This document shows positions 33,837 to 45,268 of a stretch of 64,000 nt of DNA, in pieces. Position numbers and translations under genes: made by a program. Under the pieces are notes generated by a model, which was not told the DNA's origin, made no database searches, and worked only from the letters and a program-made list of their open reading frames with translations. The stretch is from Nannochloris sp. 'desiccata' (Eukaryota > Chlorophyta > Trebouxiophyceae > Chlorellales > Chlorellaceae). Position 1 is the stretch's first letter, and each line of letters begins with the position of its first letter. Where the stretch lies: the NCBI GenBank assembly GCA_019044685.2, contig JAGTXX020000011.1:2468335-2532334 (forward strand), in the 5' to 3' direction.

Positions 33837-35322
33837 TTAAATGAGCATAGCAGCGGCCACGGCGGCAACAGCGGCAAAGCCCACGGAGGCAACACCAGCA
33901 GAGCCGCTGGGGGGCACGGAGGCAGGGGTGGGCTGGGGATCAGGGGTGGGTTGGGGAGCAGGGGTGGGCTGGGGATCAGGGGCGGGCCCGGGAGTGGGAG
34001 CAGGAGCAGGCTTGGGGGTGTACTTCTCAGGGACAAGGACAGTGTCAATTCCAAAGGCGTACTGACCCTCCGCCGTGCACGTAATAGCACCGAGAACCTT
34101 GGCCAACTCATCGACAGGGGTATCGCTGATGATACCAGTCTTGGAAGCCGCAATAGCAGCAATGCCAGTGGGGACGGGGGCCATGTTGCCGCCAACACCA
34201 CCCATTTCGGTCCAGAAGCCCATAGTCTCACCGCTCAAGGCAGTGGCAGTGGTGTCAGAGGCCTTAGCAGCGGTGGCAATATGGTTGGCAAGAATCTCAG
34301 TAAGTATGGTTTTGTTAGCGGCGGCAGCTGGGCCTACGGCAGCGATCAAAGTTTCAAAAGCAGCGTTGGTAGGTGCAGCAATGACAACAACGCCCTCGGG
34401 GAGGGTAATCTCAGTGGCAGCGATTTCAGGGTCGGTAAGGAGGCCAGCCAAAATAGAGAAGTTTTCGGCAGCAAGGACATCCTTGATTCCTTGGCAGGCA
34501 GCGCCGACAAGGCCCCCGATGGTGGGGGTGGGAGCGGGAGCGGGGTCAGGACCAGGGGCAGGCGCAGCTGCGTCAGGCAAGAAGACCGTGTCAGTAAAGA
34601 CAGCAATAGGTCCATCTATGCAAGCAACAATGTCCTCAGTCTTGGCAATGGTAGCACCCTGGGTGACAGAGCGGGCAGTATTGTCAGTGGTGGCAACAAA
34701 ATCATTGATTGGAGATTCAGCCCCGGAAATCTGGAAATTGACAGTCTTTCCGTTGATAGTCGTGGCTGTTGAGATAGCGGTAGATTCTGCGTTAGCAAGA
34801 TGAAGAGACAGAATGTCCTTGATTAGCTGAGGATTGAAAGCAAGCTCAGCGACAGAGACGCCCAACTTGGGGAGGGCAGCAGTCAGGGCAGCATCAGAAG
34901 GAGCAAATAGGATAGGGGTGCCAGAGTCAGGGACCTCAATCTCAGTGCTGGCAGCAAGAGTGAGAGCAGTACTCAAAAGCGCATTCTGTCCAAGACGGAG
35001 CTTTGCATCGGGGCAAATACCGTCAACAAGATCTCCAACGGTAGTAATAGCAGCAAAAGAAGGCTGGGCGATATAGGCAACTGGAAGAGATCAATTAAAA
35101 TGAAAAGAAACAAGATCAGCTTGTGCGTGTTGGATCATACGAAAAATTCTGGCACCATCAGCACCCTAGAATTATGCACCAATATGGCATTTGAATAAAC
35201 ATGGACCCTTTTCTGGTGTCCCCCACTGAATGTTGGAATCATGGCATGAGAATTTAGCAAAGGTAAGCAGACAAAGACGGCAACTTACCAGCCAGCACCA
35301 AAGCAATGAAAGAAACCCTCAT
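33837..35322 (-). CDS. Secreted, probably GPI-anchored protein with two fasciclin (FAS1) domains, copy 1
   Basis: Exons 35289-35322 and 33837-35080 (intron gtaagt...ttccag, phase 1) give 425 aa. The signal peptide MRVSFIALVLAVAYIAQPSFA is split by the intron. FAS1 domain 1 covers about 22-190 (TTVGDLVDGICPDAKLRLGQ, ILFAPSDAALTAAL, LIKDILSLHL). Domain 2 covers about 200-355 (LVGAACQGIKDVLAAENFS, ITLPEGVVVIAAPTNAAFET, ILTEILANHIAT). A Pro-rich stretch of PQPTPAP-like tandem repeats follows, then a small-residue hydrophobic C-terminus (GVASVGFAAVAAVAAAMLI) typical of a GPI signal. FAS1 proteins mediate cell adhesion or matrix/wall contacts. Domain 2 is nearly identical to that of the next gene. 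A candidate MITE starts 55 bp upstream of the ATG. Confidence 0.85.
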
Positions 35323-35377
35323 CTCTTCGAATTGCCGAAGCTAAAACAACTATAATTGAGGCTGTCTGGATCTGGGT

Positions 35378-35752
35378 CAGGGTGTTTTCTAAGGATTTGG
35401 CCTGGCGAAAAAATTCGGCGATTTTCGCCGTTTCCAGCTATTAATTTGCCCGGCGATTTTTGCTGCTGGCCTTGCTGCTCTGGTTAATTTCCTATATACT
35501 CAACTGTGCGCTGCATTAGGCATTTTTAGCTTTGCGTGTGTAAACAAAGTTTTACGGCTTTCCGCATAAAATTACAACTTTAGAGGTCTGAAATCTGGCG
35601 ATATTTTTATCCGAAGCCTGACCACCGTCGAGTTTTTCAGGCTATTTTTTATCGCCGGCCATGCTGGCTGGCGAATTTCCCCGGCTATTTTCCCCCTTTT
35701 GAAACCCTTCCGCCGATGTTTTTCGCCAATTCACCGGTTAAATGTAACCCTG
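35378..35752. mobile_element. Candidate hAT-like MITE in the FAS1 upstream region
   Basis: The segment starts CAGGGT and ends with ACCCTG (375 bp). Flanking 8-mers atctgggt and gtctagat agree at 5/8 and differ only by G/A changes, compatible with an old 8-bp duplication. The interior is rich in GGCGATTTT/GGCGAAAA-type repeats. The size and CAGGG ends resemble the 360-bp element at 6929, but the internal sequence differs and the terminal repeats are short, so the call is tentative. The 35753-36071 remainder before the next gene shows nothing. Confidence 0.4.
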
Positions 35753-36071
35753 GTCTAGATCGTTGCTCTTTTCTCCCAGCACGTTGGGGGAGCAAGCACT
35801 ACAAAAACTGTCCTGCCTGTATGGGAAGTGGTGCATGTCTGACGTGTTACAGAAAGCAGAGAAAGCATGGAGAGGGCATTATAAATGCAGTGCAAAGAGA
35901 GGCAATTACGACGAAGGGGCAATATAAAACTCAGGAGCAGGAAGAACAGCACACAAACAGCATTTAAACTAAAAGCGTGACTGCTACACAACTAAAGAGA
36001 AAGAATAATGGATGGTGGTGATCATAAAGGGGATGACATAAGAATCTAATCAATAAATCAAATTATGTAAT

Positions 36072-37629
36072 TTAAGCAAGCATAGCAGCGGCTACGGCGG
36101 CTACGGCAGCGAAGCCCATGGAGGCAACACCCGCAGCGCTGGGGGCCGGAGCAGGAGCAGCACCAGGGCCAGGAGCAGGCTTGGGGGTGTACTTCTCAGG
36201 GACAAGGACAGTGTCAATGGCAAATGCATACTGGCCTTCAGCAGCGCAAGCGACCCCAGCAACAACCTTGGCCATCTCGTCGACGGGAGTATCAGTGATA
36301 ACACCATTCTTATCGTCAACCAAAGCGGCAATGCCAGTAGGGACGGGGGCCATGTTGCCGCCAACACCACCCATTTCGGTCCAGAAGCCCATAGTCTCAC
36401 CGCTCAAAGCAGTCGCAGTGGTGTCAGAGGCAGCAGTAGCAGTGGCAATATGGTTGGCAAGAATCTCGGTAACAATGGTCTTGTTAGCGGCGGCAGCTGG
36501 GCCTACGGCAGCAATGAGTTTCTTGAAGGCATCGTTGGTAGGTGCAGCAACAACAACAACGCCCTCGGGGAGGGTAATCTCAGTGGCAGCGATTTCAGGG
36601 TCGGTAAGGAATTCAAATAAGGTAGAGAAGTCATCTCCACCAAGGACAGCACTGATGTCGGGGCAGACAGAGCCAACGAGGGCACCGATGGTCAATTTGG
36701 GGGTAGGAGCAGGGGCGGGGGTAGGAGCAGAGGCAGGAGCGGCACCAGGGAGGAGCACAGTGTCAACAAAGACAACAGTGGCACCAGCATCGCAAGTGAC
36801 AACCTCCTCAACAGCAACAGTGTTGTCACCCTCCATGATGGTGAGGTCAGCAGGGGAAGCAGTTTGGAGATCGGCAAGGCTGATGGCTTCACCGCCTTCC
36901 ATAAACGAAATATCACTTCCGGCAAGAGTCGCGGCATCAACGGAAGCATCAGTAGAGGCAGCGGCAAGGTGAAGAGATAAAATAGAGGTTAACAAGTCAG
37001 CATCGGCAAGGATCTCCTCAGCAGTCAAGTCGACCTTCGCAAGGGCGGCTATGAAGGCAGCATCAGAGGGAGCGACGACAACGACATTATCACCGGCAGG
37101 GAGAGTGATTTCAACATCCTTGGCGGCGGTGATGGCAAGCCCTAAGACGGTGTTCTCGGCAAGACGTGCTTTAGCATCGGGACAGAGACCGTCCACAGCT
37201 TCACCAATGGTGAGGGCAGAGGCCTGGGCAGCGAAGCCGGCTGCACAATAATGACACACGCGAAGGTTGGAGATTAGTTTCAAATTTAAGGATCGGTGTC
37301 ACCAAAAGCAGTATGCGATTGAAAGAAGAAATATGTGGCGTAATGAGGGGAAATGTAAGAGCGTGATGATGAAGAAATTGAGTGGAAGTCGACGGAAAAT
37401 ATGGACTGATGCAAAGAAAACAAGATCAGACAGAATTCTAGAACGTGACGTAAATCTAGAAGTCCCAATGCATTGTAAGTATTCACAGCGGCATTGAGCG
37501 GGAAGACTTGTCATCAAGCACTCTAAATTATCGCATTGCAAAAAATCTCCAACAACACGTTCTGGCAAAATCCAAGTAGTAATAGCATTGCTTACCTAAC
37601 AGGAGGAGGCAGACGGCAGAAGTCTTCAT
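36072..37629 (-). CDS. Secreted, probably GPI-anchored protein with two FAS1 domains, copy 2
   Basis: Exons 37596-37629 and 36072-37240 (intron gtaagc...gtgcag, phase 1) give 400 aa. Signal peptide MKTSAVCLLLLAGFAAQASA is split at the same place as in copy 1. FAS1 domain 1 has TIGEAVDGLCPDAKARLAEN, NVVVVAPSDAAFIAAL and LTSILSLHLAAAS. Domain 2 has LVGSVCPDISAVLGGDDFS, PEGVVVVAAPTNDAFKKLIA and TIVTEILANHIAT. A short Pro/Ala linker and GPI-type C-terminus (GVASMGFAAVAAVAAAMLA) end the protein. It lies in tandem with copy 1, same strand, and its intron is longer (355 nt versus 208). A surface adhesion or wall role is inferred. Confidence 0.85.
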
Positions 37630-37868
37630 TGTGAATAATAAATAATATAAATTGACGTCTGCTTGGCGCACTTTGAGTGGATTATATTGCTGAAGCTGAA
37701 CCGCTTAGGGTTGCTTCCAGAACTTCTGAATGACTTGAAGTGTGTGGACGCCATTGGCACTGCCAAGTCTTAGCCTTCAAGTCGAAAGTTGGACTGAAAA
37801 GAAAGAAGATGGTTTCACACGTAATATAACTGCATGAGATTCATCTTGCAGCATATTCAGAAACCCAA

Positions 37869-39526
37869 ATGCCTGCTTTGCCCAGAACATCAGTGAGCAG
37901 CTGTCTCGCTCCCTTGCAGCAAAGTCACCGATCACAATCATTTATTTTTTCATCACGCAAGATCTCGGCACCCATGTCTGCTTCAGTAAAGAAAAAACAT
38001 AGGATGAGTATATCGCATAGTGCAGTTTTAGCAGGTGTCAGCGGAGGCCCCTCATACGACGTTCCTGGATTGTTTGTGGCGGACTATTCTATCAAAGTGC
38101 CGCTCGACTACTCCGGTGAGAAATTTAGTTTATTATTGTTGACTTAAACTCAAACGATTGTTTTAAATAAGTAAAATCTCTTGAGACCAAACTTTGTCTT
38201 ATTAATTTTTCCAATACACTACGTACAGGCGAGCTCCCTGGGTCCATTAATATTTTTTTCCGCATAGCCGTCTCGAGGAATAAACAAAATGATACTTCCT
38301 TGCCCTATCTCCTGTATTTACAAGGTGGACCCGGATATGAAAGCCCTAGACCTATGGATGCGTCAGGATGGTTAAAATATGCTACAAACTGCTTTAGAGT
38401 GGTCCTAATGGACCAACGAGGTACGGGTTTATCTGCTGGGATCACCGCTGCCAGCCTTGAGCTCCAAGGATCACCAGAAAACCAGGCTCGATACCTAAAA
38501 TGTTTCCGTGCAGATAGTATCGTACGAGATTCTGAAGCTATTCGCAGTGCTTTATTGCTTTCTGGACCAGATAATGGAAATTTAGGGAACTCTGGAGATT
38601 CTCGTTGGTCGTTGCTAGGTCAAAGTTTTGGTGGGTTTTGTTGTGCTACATATCTTTCTTTAGCTCCACAAAGTTTAGCTGAAGTGTTAATCACTGGTGG
38701 ATTGCCACCTGGTATCTCATCACCATGCTCAGCTGAAAATGTCTATCGCCGTACATTTCAACGGGTGCTTGGGCAAAATGCTAAATTCTATGCACGTTTC
38801 CCAGCAGCAGAGTATCGTGCTCGTCAAGTAGTCAGTTATTTGATTTCGCAACCTAATGGGAGCATCACTACCCCAGCTGGCAATACTCTTTCTCCTCGAT
38901 CATTCCAATTGCTAGGTCTCCAGTGCCTTGGTTTCTCAACCGGCCTGGAACGTCTAAACTATCTCCTTGAAAGCGCAATAGATCCTAGTACTGGTGCTGT
39001 TTCTCAACGTTTTATGAAGGATTTTGATACCTCAATGGCTTGGGATACAAATCCTTTGTATGCTATTCTACATGAATCAATTTATTGTCAAGGAGGAGAA
39101 GCGGCACATTGGGCAGCACATAGAGTACGGGAGAACGAATTTAAGGACGAATTCGATGCTATAAAGGCAACACACGACGAAAAGCCTGTATATTTTACTG
39201 GAGAAATGGTCTTTCCATGGATGTTTGATGAGTTTAAAGAGCTGCGCAAAATAAAACCAGCAGCAGAATTGATAGCTCAGGAGACAAACTGGCCAAAATT
39301 GTACGATAAAAATGTGTTGAATAACAATACAGTAGCTGTAGCTGCAGCAAGTTATTTTGAGGATATGTTCGTTGATTTTGAGCTTGCTCAAGAGACTGCG
39401 CAGTCTATCAAGGGTATCAGGCTATTTGTTACAAGCGACCATTTGCATGACGGAATAAGAGAGAATGGCAGTGCTATTATTGAGAAATTATTAAATATGG
39501 CACGTGGAGGGGTATTGTTGAGATAA
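37869..39526 (+). CDS. Prolyl aminopeptidase-like alpha/beta hydrolase (peptidase S33)
   Basis: Exons 37869-38115 and 38229-39526 (intron gtgaga...gtacag, phase 1) give 514 aa. The Ser/Arg-rich N-terminus (about 45 residues) may target an organelle. Catalytic-fold blocks are LLYLQGGPGYESPRP (oxyanion region), VVLMDQRGTGLSAG, the nucleophile elbow LLGQSFGGFCCATYLSLAP and the late LFVTSDHLHDGIRENG, whose His completes the triad. Proline iminopeptidases remove N-terminal proline from peptides. The family and length fit the larger eukaryotic/fungal form with an extended cap domain. TGTAA lies 39 nt past the stop. Confidence 0.85.
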
Positions 39527-39635
39527 AGCTATCCTTGATTTTTTATTTTATCTTTGCTTTAGAGTGTAAATATAAACCTGTGTTTGTTACAATTAAGTAG
39601 CAGTCCGCTCTGGGTTCAAAATATAAGACCTTTTC

Positions 39636-40486
39636 TTAGGCACCCAAAATTGCACGGGAGGCAAGCAAGACCGAAATAGGAACCGTCACATTATCTCCTC
39701 CGTCAATGGGTAGAGGTAAAGATTCAACCAACGTTCCTAGTAATGCACACAGCGCAACCTTTTGCCACATATGTGACGACAAAGAAGCACCAACTTTTGG
39801 TGATACAAGCAGTCCATTACAGTTAATAAAATGGCCCAGCATGGCCGTTCCAAGTACAGTAGCACCCACAAAGCATGCTAATGAACCTGCTATAGACTTG
39901 TTACGGTTCCATGGCAGCTTAGAAGATGTTACACTGGCACCAACAACTTCTGCTAGTCCGTCACCTCCACATAGTGTTGCTATAGCTATTATCGCTGCTG
40001 GCTGCCTCCAGCACAGTACTGCAACTGCAGCATGGACTATACCATAAATAAATGGACCTTGCAGCAGCTCTTGTCGTTGTCCACTACGTGTAATGCCAGG
40101 AACAAGGCCAAGGAGATCAGGAATTGTGTTGTTTGCGACAAGTGCAAATTTAACTGAAGCTAAGAATGGGACGGCCGCCGCTAGAAAAGGGCTCCATGGA
40201 GAGGCAGTAGCGTAGAGAGGCCAGCAAACGGCAAATAAAGGGCCGCATCCTGAAAAGATAAAAGTCAGATATCAGGTTTATGAAGCAAGTTTAAGGAGGA
40301 GAGTAAGAACAGTGGAAAAGGCGGTGCTAGAAAGTTAAAATATTCTTCACCTATGTGCATCAGTTTCCTAGATAATCTTTCGGGAAGCACTTTGTTTTTC
40401 CCAATAATTGCCGTCAACGCAACGTAAGCACCGCAACCCAAACCTGTCGTTGCAAATGCTAGTAGATTTGTGATCAAAGTGCTCAT
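39636..40486 (-). CDS. Phytol kinase-like (VTE5/FOLK family) polytopic kinase
   Basis: Exons 40351-40486 and 39636-40249 (intron gtgaag...tttcag, phase 1) give 249 aa with about six or seven TM helices. Family blocks are LSRKLMHIGCGPLFAVCWPL, QELLQGPFIYGIVHA, LCGGDGLAEVVGASV and LPWNRNKSIAGSLACFVGA, as in plant phytol and farnesol kinases. These plastid-envelope enzymes use CTP to phosphorylate phytol released from chlorophyll for tocopherol synthesis. A phytol kinase is good evidence that the organism has, or had, a plastid. No clear long transit peptide is present. The gene is convergent with the S33 peptidase; both 3' ends have TGTAA. Confidence 0.82.
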
Positions 40487-40694
40487 TGAAATTACTTCAA
40501 AGACGCAGCAAAAGACCCAAGTTCAATATTACAAGGTTTGAAATGAAAGAATCAAATGGTCCATAAAATTCATCAATATGATCAAAGCAAAAAAAAAACA
40601 GATCTCTTCCTTTTCAGCCACTGACTAGCCTAAACACCACTTCCGGCACTGCCAGTGGGGGAGAAAGCAACAAATCCAAAATAAGGTAAGCATA

Positions 40695-41646
40695 TTAAAC
40701 CATAAACTCAACAAACGACCTGCGAACTTCTTTATAAATGTCTTCAGGATCTCTATCTGCTGTAATACGTGCCACTTTCCCTTCCTTTTCATAATACTGA
40801 ATCACCGGCATACTTTGCTCAACAAACACTCTAAATCGTTTGCGAATAGTCTCAATATTATCATCAGTACGGCCCTCATTACGCCCCAGCAACCTCCTTT
40901 CCATTACTTCCTCAGGGCAATCGAAATACAGGATAAATCTTGGCTGAATTCCGGTTTGACTTTCAAATGCACCTCGGTTTTCCTCGTTACGAGGAAAGCC
41001 ATCTATAAGGAACTGAGATTTGCCACTAGCATCCATAGCTTCTTGTAAAAGGCTGACAGTGACAGACGAAGGTACAATCTGTCCGTTAGCAATCATTTCA
41101 GCAACCATTTGGCCATCAGGGGTGCCACTTTTCATGTGAGCACGAAGAAGGTCGCCTGCAGATAAGTGAACAACACCAAATTCTTCAACAAGCTTGGCAC
41201 TTTGAGTACCTTTACCTGAACCAGGTCCACCAAGTACAAAAGCAACCTGGTAGTGCTTTACTCCATTCGTAGGCCCATCGGCGAATTTCGTAGGGACTGA
41301 AGCAGCGGCTCCAGCAGTCATTTGCGGTTGAGCCATGGCGGTGGTTGGTTCAGCAACAGTCATGAGGGCAGCTGCAGAAAGTCCAAATGGAATGCTGTGC
41401 TTTGTAAACTGCAGAAAGTAATATCCATAGTTAGCTAGGCCCAGTGAGCGTGCAACCTCTAAGAGAATATAGCCCTCCTAAAGTAGATTACAAGCCAGAA
41501 ATTACCTTGGCAAAGAGATTCTTAGCACCGTGCTCAAATTGAGGCGCTGCCGCAAGACCCGTGCTCTTAGGCAACTCAGCTGCAACAAATGAAGTTTGCC
41601 TGATGAGATGGACTGCGCTACTTAAAACTTTGCGCCGCAAAAACAT
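40695..41646 (-). CDS. UMP-CMP kinase (adenylate kinase superfamily) with organelle-type N-extension
   Basis: Exons 41506-41646 and 40695-41408 (intron gtaatt...ctgcag, phase 0) give 284 aa. A basic N-terminus ([20 protein letters not shown]) suggests organelle import. The P-loop is [12 protein letters not shown]. Further blocks are [49 protein letters not shown] and the short-lid signature [18 protein letters not shown]. The short lid and the NxxN of FPRNEEN mark UMP/CMP kinase rather than long-lid adenylate kinase. It phosphorylates UMP, CMP and possibly dCMP with ATP. The ATG at 41363, within exon 2, might give a cytosolic isoform. Confidence 0.87.
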
Positions 41647-41827
41647 GCAAATTAGCTACAAAGTTCAGCAAGATGAACACAGATCTTGCGTCAAATAGTA
41701 GCGTATGTTCGCTTTTATTTTAAAATGTAACTAAAGTAGCAGATAGCTTCGATATGAAGGCTCGCATGTCAAATTTGCGTCAACAACCTGAGCAAAACTT
41801 TTGCTCAATTGAATTGTCGATATTACA

Positions 41828-42526
41828 ATGAATGGTAAGATAACTTATTTGAAAGTTCATAATATCACTGTAAACGTAATGGGTTCTGTAGATTTGCCGC
41901 CATTTCATCTAGCATTCCCAGTTCATGATCTTGCTTTGGCAAGAGATTTTTATATGAAGTATGATCTGGGCTTAAAATTGCTTTCGCTCCAGACCTGATA
42001 GTATACATGTGACGACACTGCGATCCATAATCCTGATTATGCCAAAGCACTCACGTTTCCAAATCTGTTCAATATTTTGCAGCACCCTCGGCTGTCCAGA
42101 TGGACGAACCTCTGAGCGGTGGACCGACTTCTCTCTTTTTGGCCACCAAATAGTAGCCCATGTAGTCGATGGATACGTCGGAGATAAATGCGCAAATGAT
42201 GTTGATGGAGATCCTGTCCCAGTTCCCCACTTTGGCTGTGTTTTAAGTGTACAGCAATTCCATGGTTTAGCAGAGCGCTTGACTAAAAGAGGTGTTGAAT
42301 TTATCATTAAACCTCATTTGAGGTTTGTAGGTAAGCTTAACTTGTAAAAGTTAGATACTAGTAAGCATTTTCGTGCTCTTCCCGTCTATTTCGTCCAATC
42401 ATTATGTTTGCAGGACAGCCCGGGGAGCAATACACAATGTTTTTCAAAGACCCAAGCGGCAATTCTTTAGAATTTAAAGCAATGACAAATGCTGACAATT
42501 TGTTTGCAAAATATGTAGTGGAATAG
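41828..42526 (+). CDS. VOC-family (glyoxalase/bleomycin-resistance fold) protein
   Basis: Exons 41828-41958, 42083-42330 and 42414-42526 (phases 2 and 1) give 163 aa. The conserved blocks are [59 protein letters not shown] and [19 protein letters not shown]. His in FHLAF, His in VPHFG and the Glu of LEFKA are the usual VOC metal ligands and are all present. This is the single-unit, bacterial-type glyoxalase-like subgroup of unknown substrate. The first donor (gtatga) and exact start are less certain. TGTAA lies 12 nt after the stop. Confidence 0.75.
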
Positions 42527-42708
42527 ACGCACTATTATGTAAGAAGCTAAGACCTGCTATTTGACAAAGGTGACCGATAAAACTTGGTTCTACATTTTGC
42601 CAGATTCACCGTTCAGGCGGCAATATTCAGTGTTTCTTTTTCAACATGCTTTAGAGAGGGCGACGGACCCAATTTCAGTCATAATTGAAATTCATTTAAT
42701 CTCACTCC

Positions 42709-43697
42709 ATGCGCCAAGTTAGTTTGTCTGTGCTACGCAGAGGAGCTGGTCTGAACATGCCTAAGCGATCGAATCAAGGAAATGCTGCTGCTGCTGCACT
42801 TCAGGCTGCAAAGAGGAGCTGCATCGAGGCGATAGAGGATACGACGAATTTATGCTTGCTTAAGTACGAGCAACTGGTCTCTGCATCGTTAGATACACGG
42901 TATAAGCGTTTCCTTGGAGACGCTCGCCTCACCAATGCCGACGGTGAAACAGAAACTACAATTACGATCCATGTCCCCAATACTGGACCTATGACTGGCC
43001 TCTTAAATGATCTACCAGCATCTGTACTTCTCTCCAAATCTTCGTCCACCACAAGAAAGTACGCTCACACTCTAGAATGGATCCAAGCTGATGGTGCCTG
43101 GGTAGGAACTCATTCTGCAAAAGCCAATGCCTTTGTCAAAGTATTGCTTCAAGCAAATGCAATTCCTGAACTTTTACCTTACGTTGAAATAAAACCTGAG
43201 ATTAAATATGGTAGTGAGAACTCAAGGGTTGATTTTTGCTTGGAAAGAGGAGAGGCAGGGCGGCAGTGCCTCGCGGAAGTTAAAAGCGTCACTTTGGCTG
43301 AAGATACAGAAGAGGTAAGAATAAGTACGATGTTACATCTGAAAAAAACAGTAGGCTTAATTCAATGGTTTAAACGAGGGTTTGTTCTATCTTGTAGGGC
43401 ATTCGGATGGCGTTGTTTCCTGATACAGTTTCTATAAGAGCTCAGCGCCACGTAAGAGAATTGACGAAAGTAGTAGAAAAGGGTGGAGAAGCTGCATTGA
43501 TATTCTTAATTCAAAGAGGAGATTGTGCTGCCTTTGCACCTTGTTATGAAAAAGATCCTGAATATTCAAGTTTAGTGGTAGCAGCGGTAGAGGCGGGAGT
43601 GAAAGTAGTAGTTGTAGCCTGTGATTTAGATCCATTCAAGGGGGAAGTAGTGTTTAAAGGCAATGTACCATTGAAACTAGATTATAAGCGACCTTAA
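42709..43697 (+). CDS. SfsA-family protein (sugar fermentation stimulation homologue)
   Basis: Exons 42709-43314 and 43398-43697 (intron gtaaga...ttgtag, phase 0) give 301 aa. The SfsA core is complete: RYKRFLGDARLTNADGE, HVPNTGPMTGLL, VKVLLQANAIPEL, RVDFCLERG, AEVKSVTLAEDTEEG and ALFPDTVSIRAQRHVREL. The split at EEG|IRMALFPD sits inside the nuclease-like motif. SfsA proteins are common in bacteria and archaea and contain a PD-(D/E)xK-like core; their role is unclear. Here a basic N-terminal extension of about 40 residues and a spliceosomal intron show it is a true nuclear gene, perhaps of endosymbiotic origin and organelle-targeted. That origin is inference. Confidence 0.85.
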
Positions 43698-43945
43698 GAC
43701 GTTAATATATGGATTTAAATTTTATGCTAGCCTCGAAGAACTTCCTCCAGCAGTGCCGCCCCACAATTTCTGAGTTTCTTGGTAATTGCTCCTCAGGAGC
43801 ATTCTGCTCAATTTAAGGCCAATAATTTTAGACCTGGATATGAAATATATAGTTCTAAAGCTAATTTAGTCCAATAAGTTCGAAGTCAATACTCTACCAG
43901 GTAGTTACACACTTTTTATTTGTGATCCAGAAGCGATCAACAAAA

Positions 43946-45175
43946 ATGGCGAAGGAACAGAAGGATGATGCCGCTGTGCCAAGCAATCAGAATCTTAGAG
44001 AAGGTAATGCAGTGCATCACTGATCCTAAATGTTTCTAATGCGTAAGATTATCTAGATCATCTACCTAAACAATTTCAACCAATACCAATTGCAGAGCCC
44101 CAAGCTGCAGCTGTCGTTGAGAATGGCGCTGAAGCAGCAGTACCAGAGACAAAGAGAGCAGTAAGAAGCTTAATACCTGCCGATTGCGAGAAAGCAGCTC
44201 CAACATTAGCAGCCTATGAACCTGCACCGCCCAATCGCAGCAAAAAGCGCAAGGCGGCTGCTCGAGCTGCAGTTCCAGAGGAATTGATTCGCTTAGGGGA
44301 TCCAATAGAGAAAAATAGTGAACGTCTATCTCGTGACATACGCCATGTCAAGCTATCAACCGAGGAGAAAGCCCCTCAAATTGTATTAGATGAATCTCAG
44401 CTCACCGCTTCTTCCAGCAAAGGTTATTGCACTGTTCGTTGCACTCATGGAGCTCACAGTGGCACTTGGTACTATGAAGTAATAATTGAACAGTTAGGCC
44501 CAACCGGTGCAGTTCGATTAGGCTGGTCTACTCGTGAATCTGAGGTCCAAGCTCCTGTTGGTTCAGATGGACTAGGGTATGCATATAGATCAATTCAGGG
44601 AAGTAGAGTACATGAAGGGATCCGGGAAGAGTACGGAAAGCAATTTGGAGAAGGAGATATAGTAGGGTGTTTGTTACATATGCCAGCTGGAGGAAGACCA
44701 CTAGAAAAGACAGCAGAAGGTGAGAGAAAGAAGAAGAAGAAGAAAAATGCTGTATATTTGTACCGCCATAAATATGAAATCCAAGAATTGTTTCGACAGC
44801 AATTCTGACTTTTCTGAATATTTTGCAGATGTCGTTAGGTATAGGGGCCAGCTTTACTTTACAGAAGATGATTCTGCACTTGAAGCTCAGCCTCTGGCTA
44901 CTAGTTTTATTGAATTCTTTGTTAACGGGGAGTCGCAGGGTCGAACTTTTATCGATTTAATTAAAGAAGGCACCTACTACCCTTCTATCTCTCTCTATAC
45001 CCACGCACGGCAAGTTGAAGCAGCTCAGGTTAAACTGAACTTTGGAGCGACTCCATTTGTGGACCCACCACAGCCATTTACTGTTGTTGGTAATGAAGAA
45101 GAAGGCCCAATGCTAGTCCCACTGCCAGCTGTGAGGTTGCCGCACGCAGCCCCCATTGATGAAGATGACGATTAG
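43946..45175 (+). CDS. ASH2-like SPRY-domain subunit of a Set1/COMPASS-type complex
   Basis: Exons 43946-44003, 44096-44719 and 44829-45175 (both introns phase 1) give 342 aa. An acidic/Ala-rich N-terminus leads to the basic stretch NRSKKRKAAARAAV, a likely nuclear signal. The SPRY domain follows: VLDESQLTASSSKGYCTVRC, GTWYYEVIIEQLGPTGAVRL, GWSTRESEVQAPVGSDGLGY, GDIVGCLLHMP, then IEFFVNGESQGRTF and YYPSISLYTHARQV. The block order matches ASH2L, which stimulates H3K4 methylation together with WDR5, RbBP5 and DPY-30. The winged-helix/PHD part seen in animals is missing, as in yeast-like short forms. Only the last 302 nt lie in the left palindrome arm. Confidence 0.85.
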
Positions 45176-45268
45176 AAACCTTGTTTATTTATCTCTATAC
45201 TTCTATTTTTAATACAGAAAGGGAACTTGTACAAAACAATAAACTTATAATTAAAGAAAGAAATGAAA

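Noticed and set aside
33735..34772. 345-codon open frame on the plus strand, Gly/Ser-rich
   Set aside because: It is antisense to the FAS1 gene, whose signal peptide, intron and two domains are clear; the plus frame is a composition shadow. The same applies to 34075-34803 and 36118-36972.
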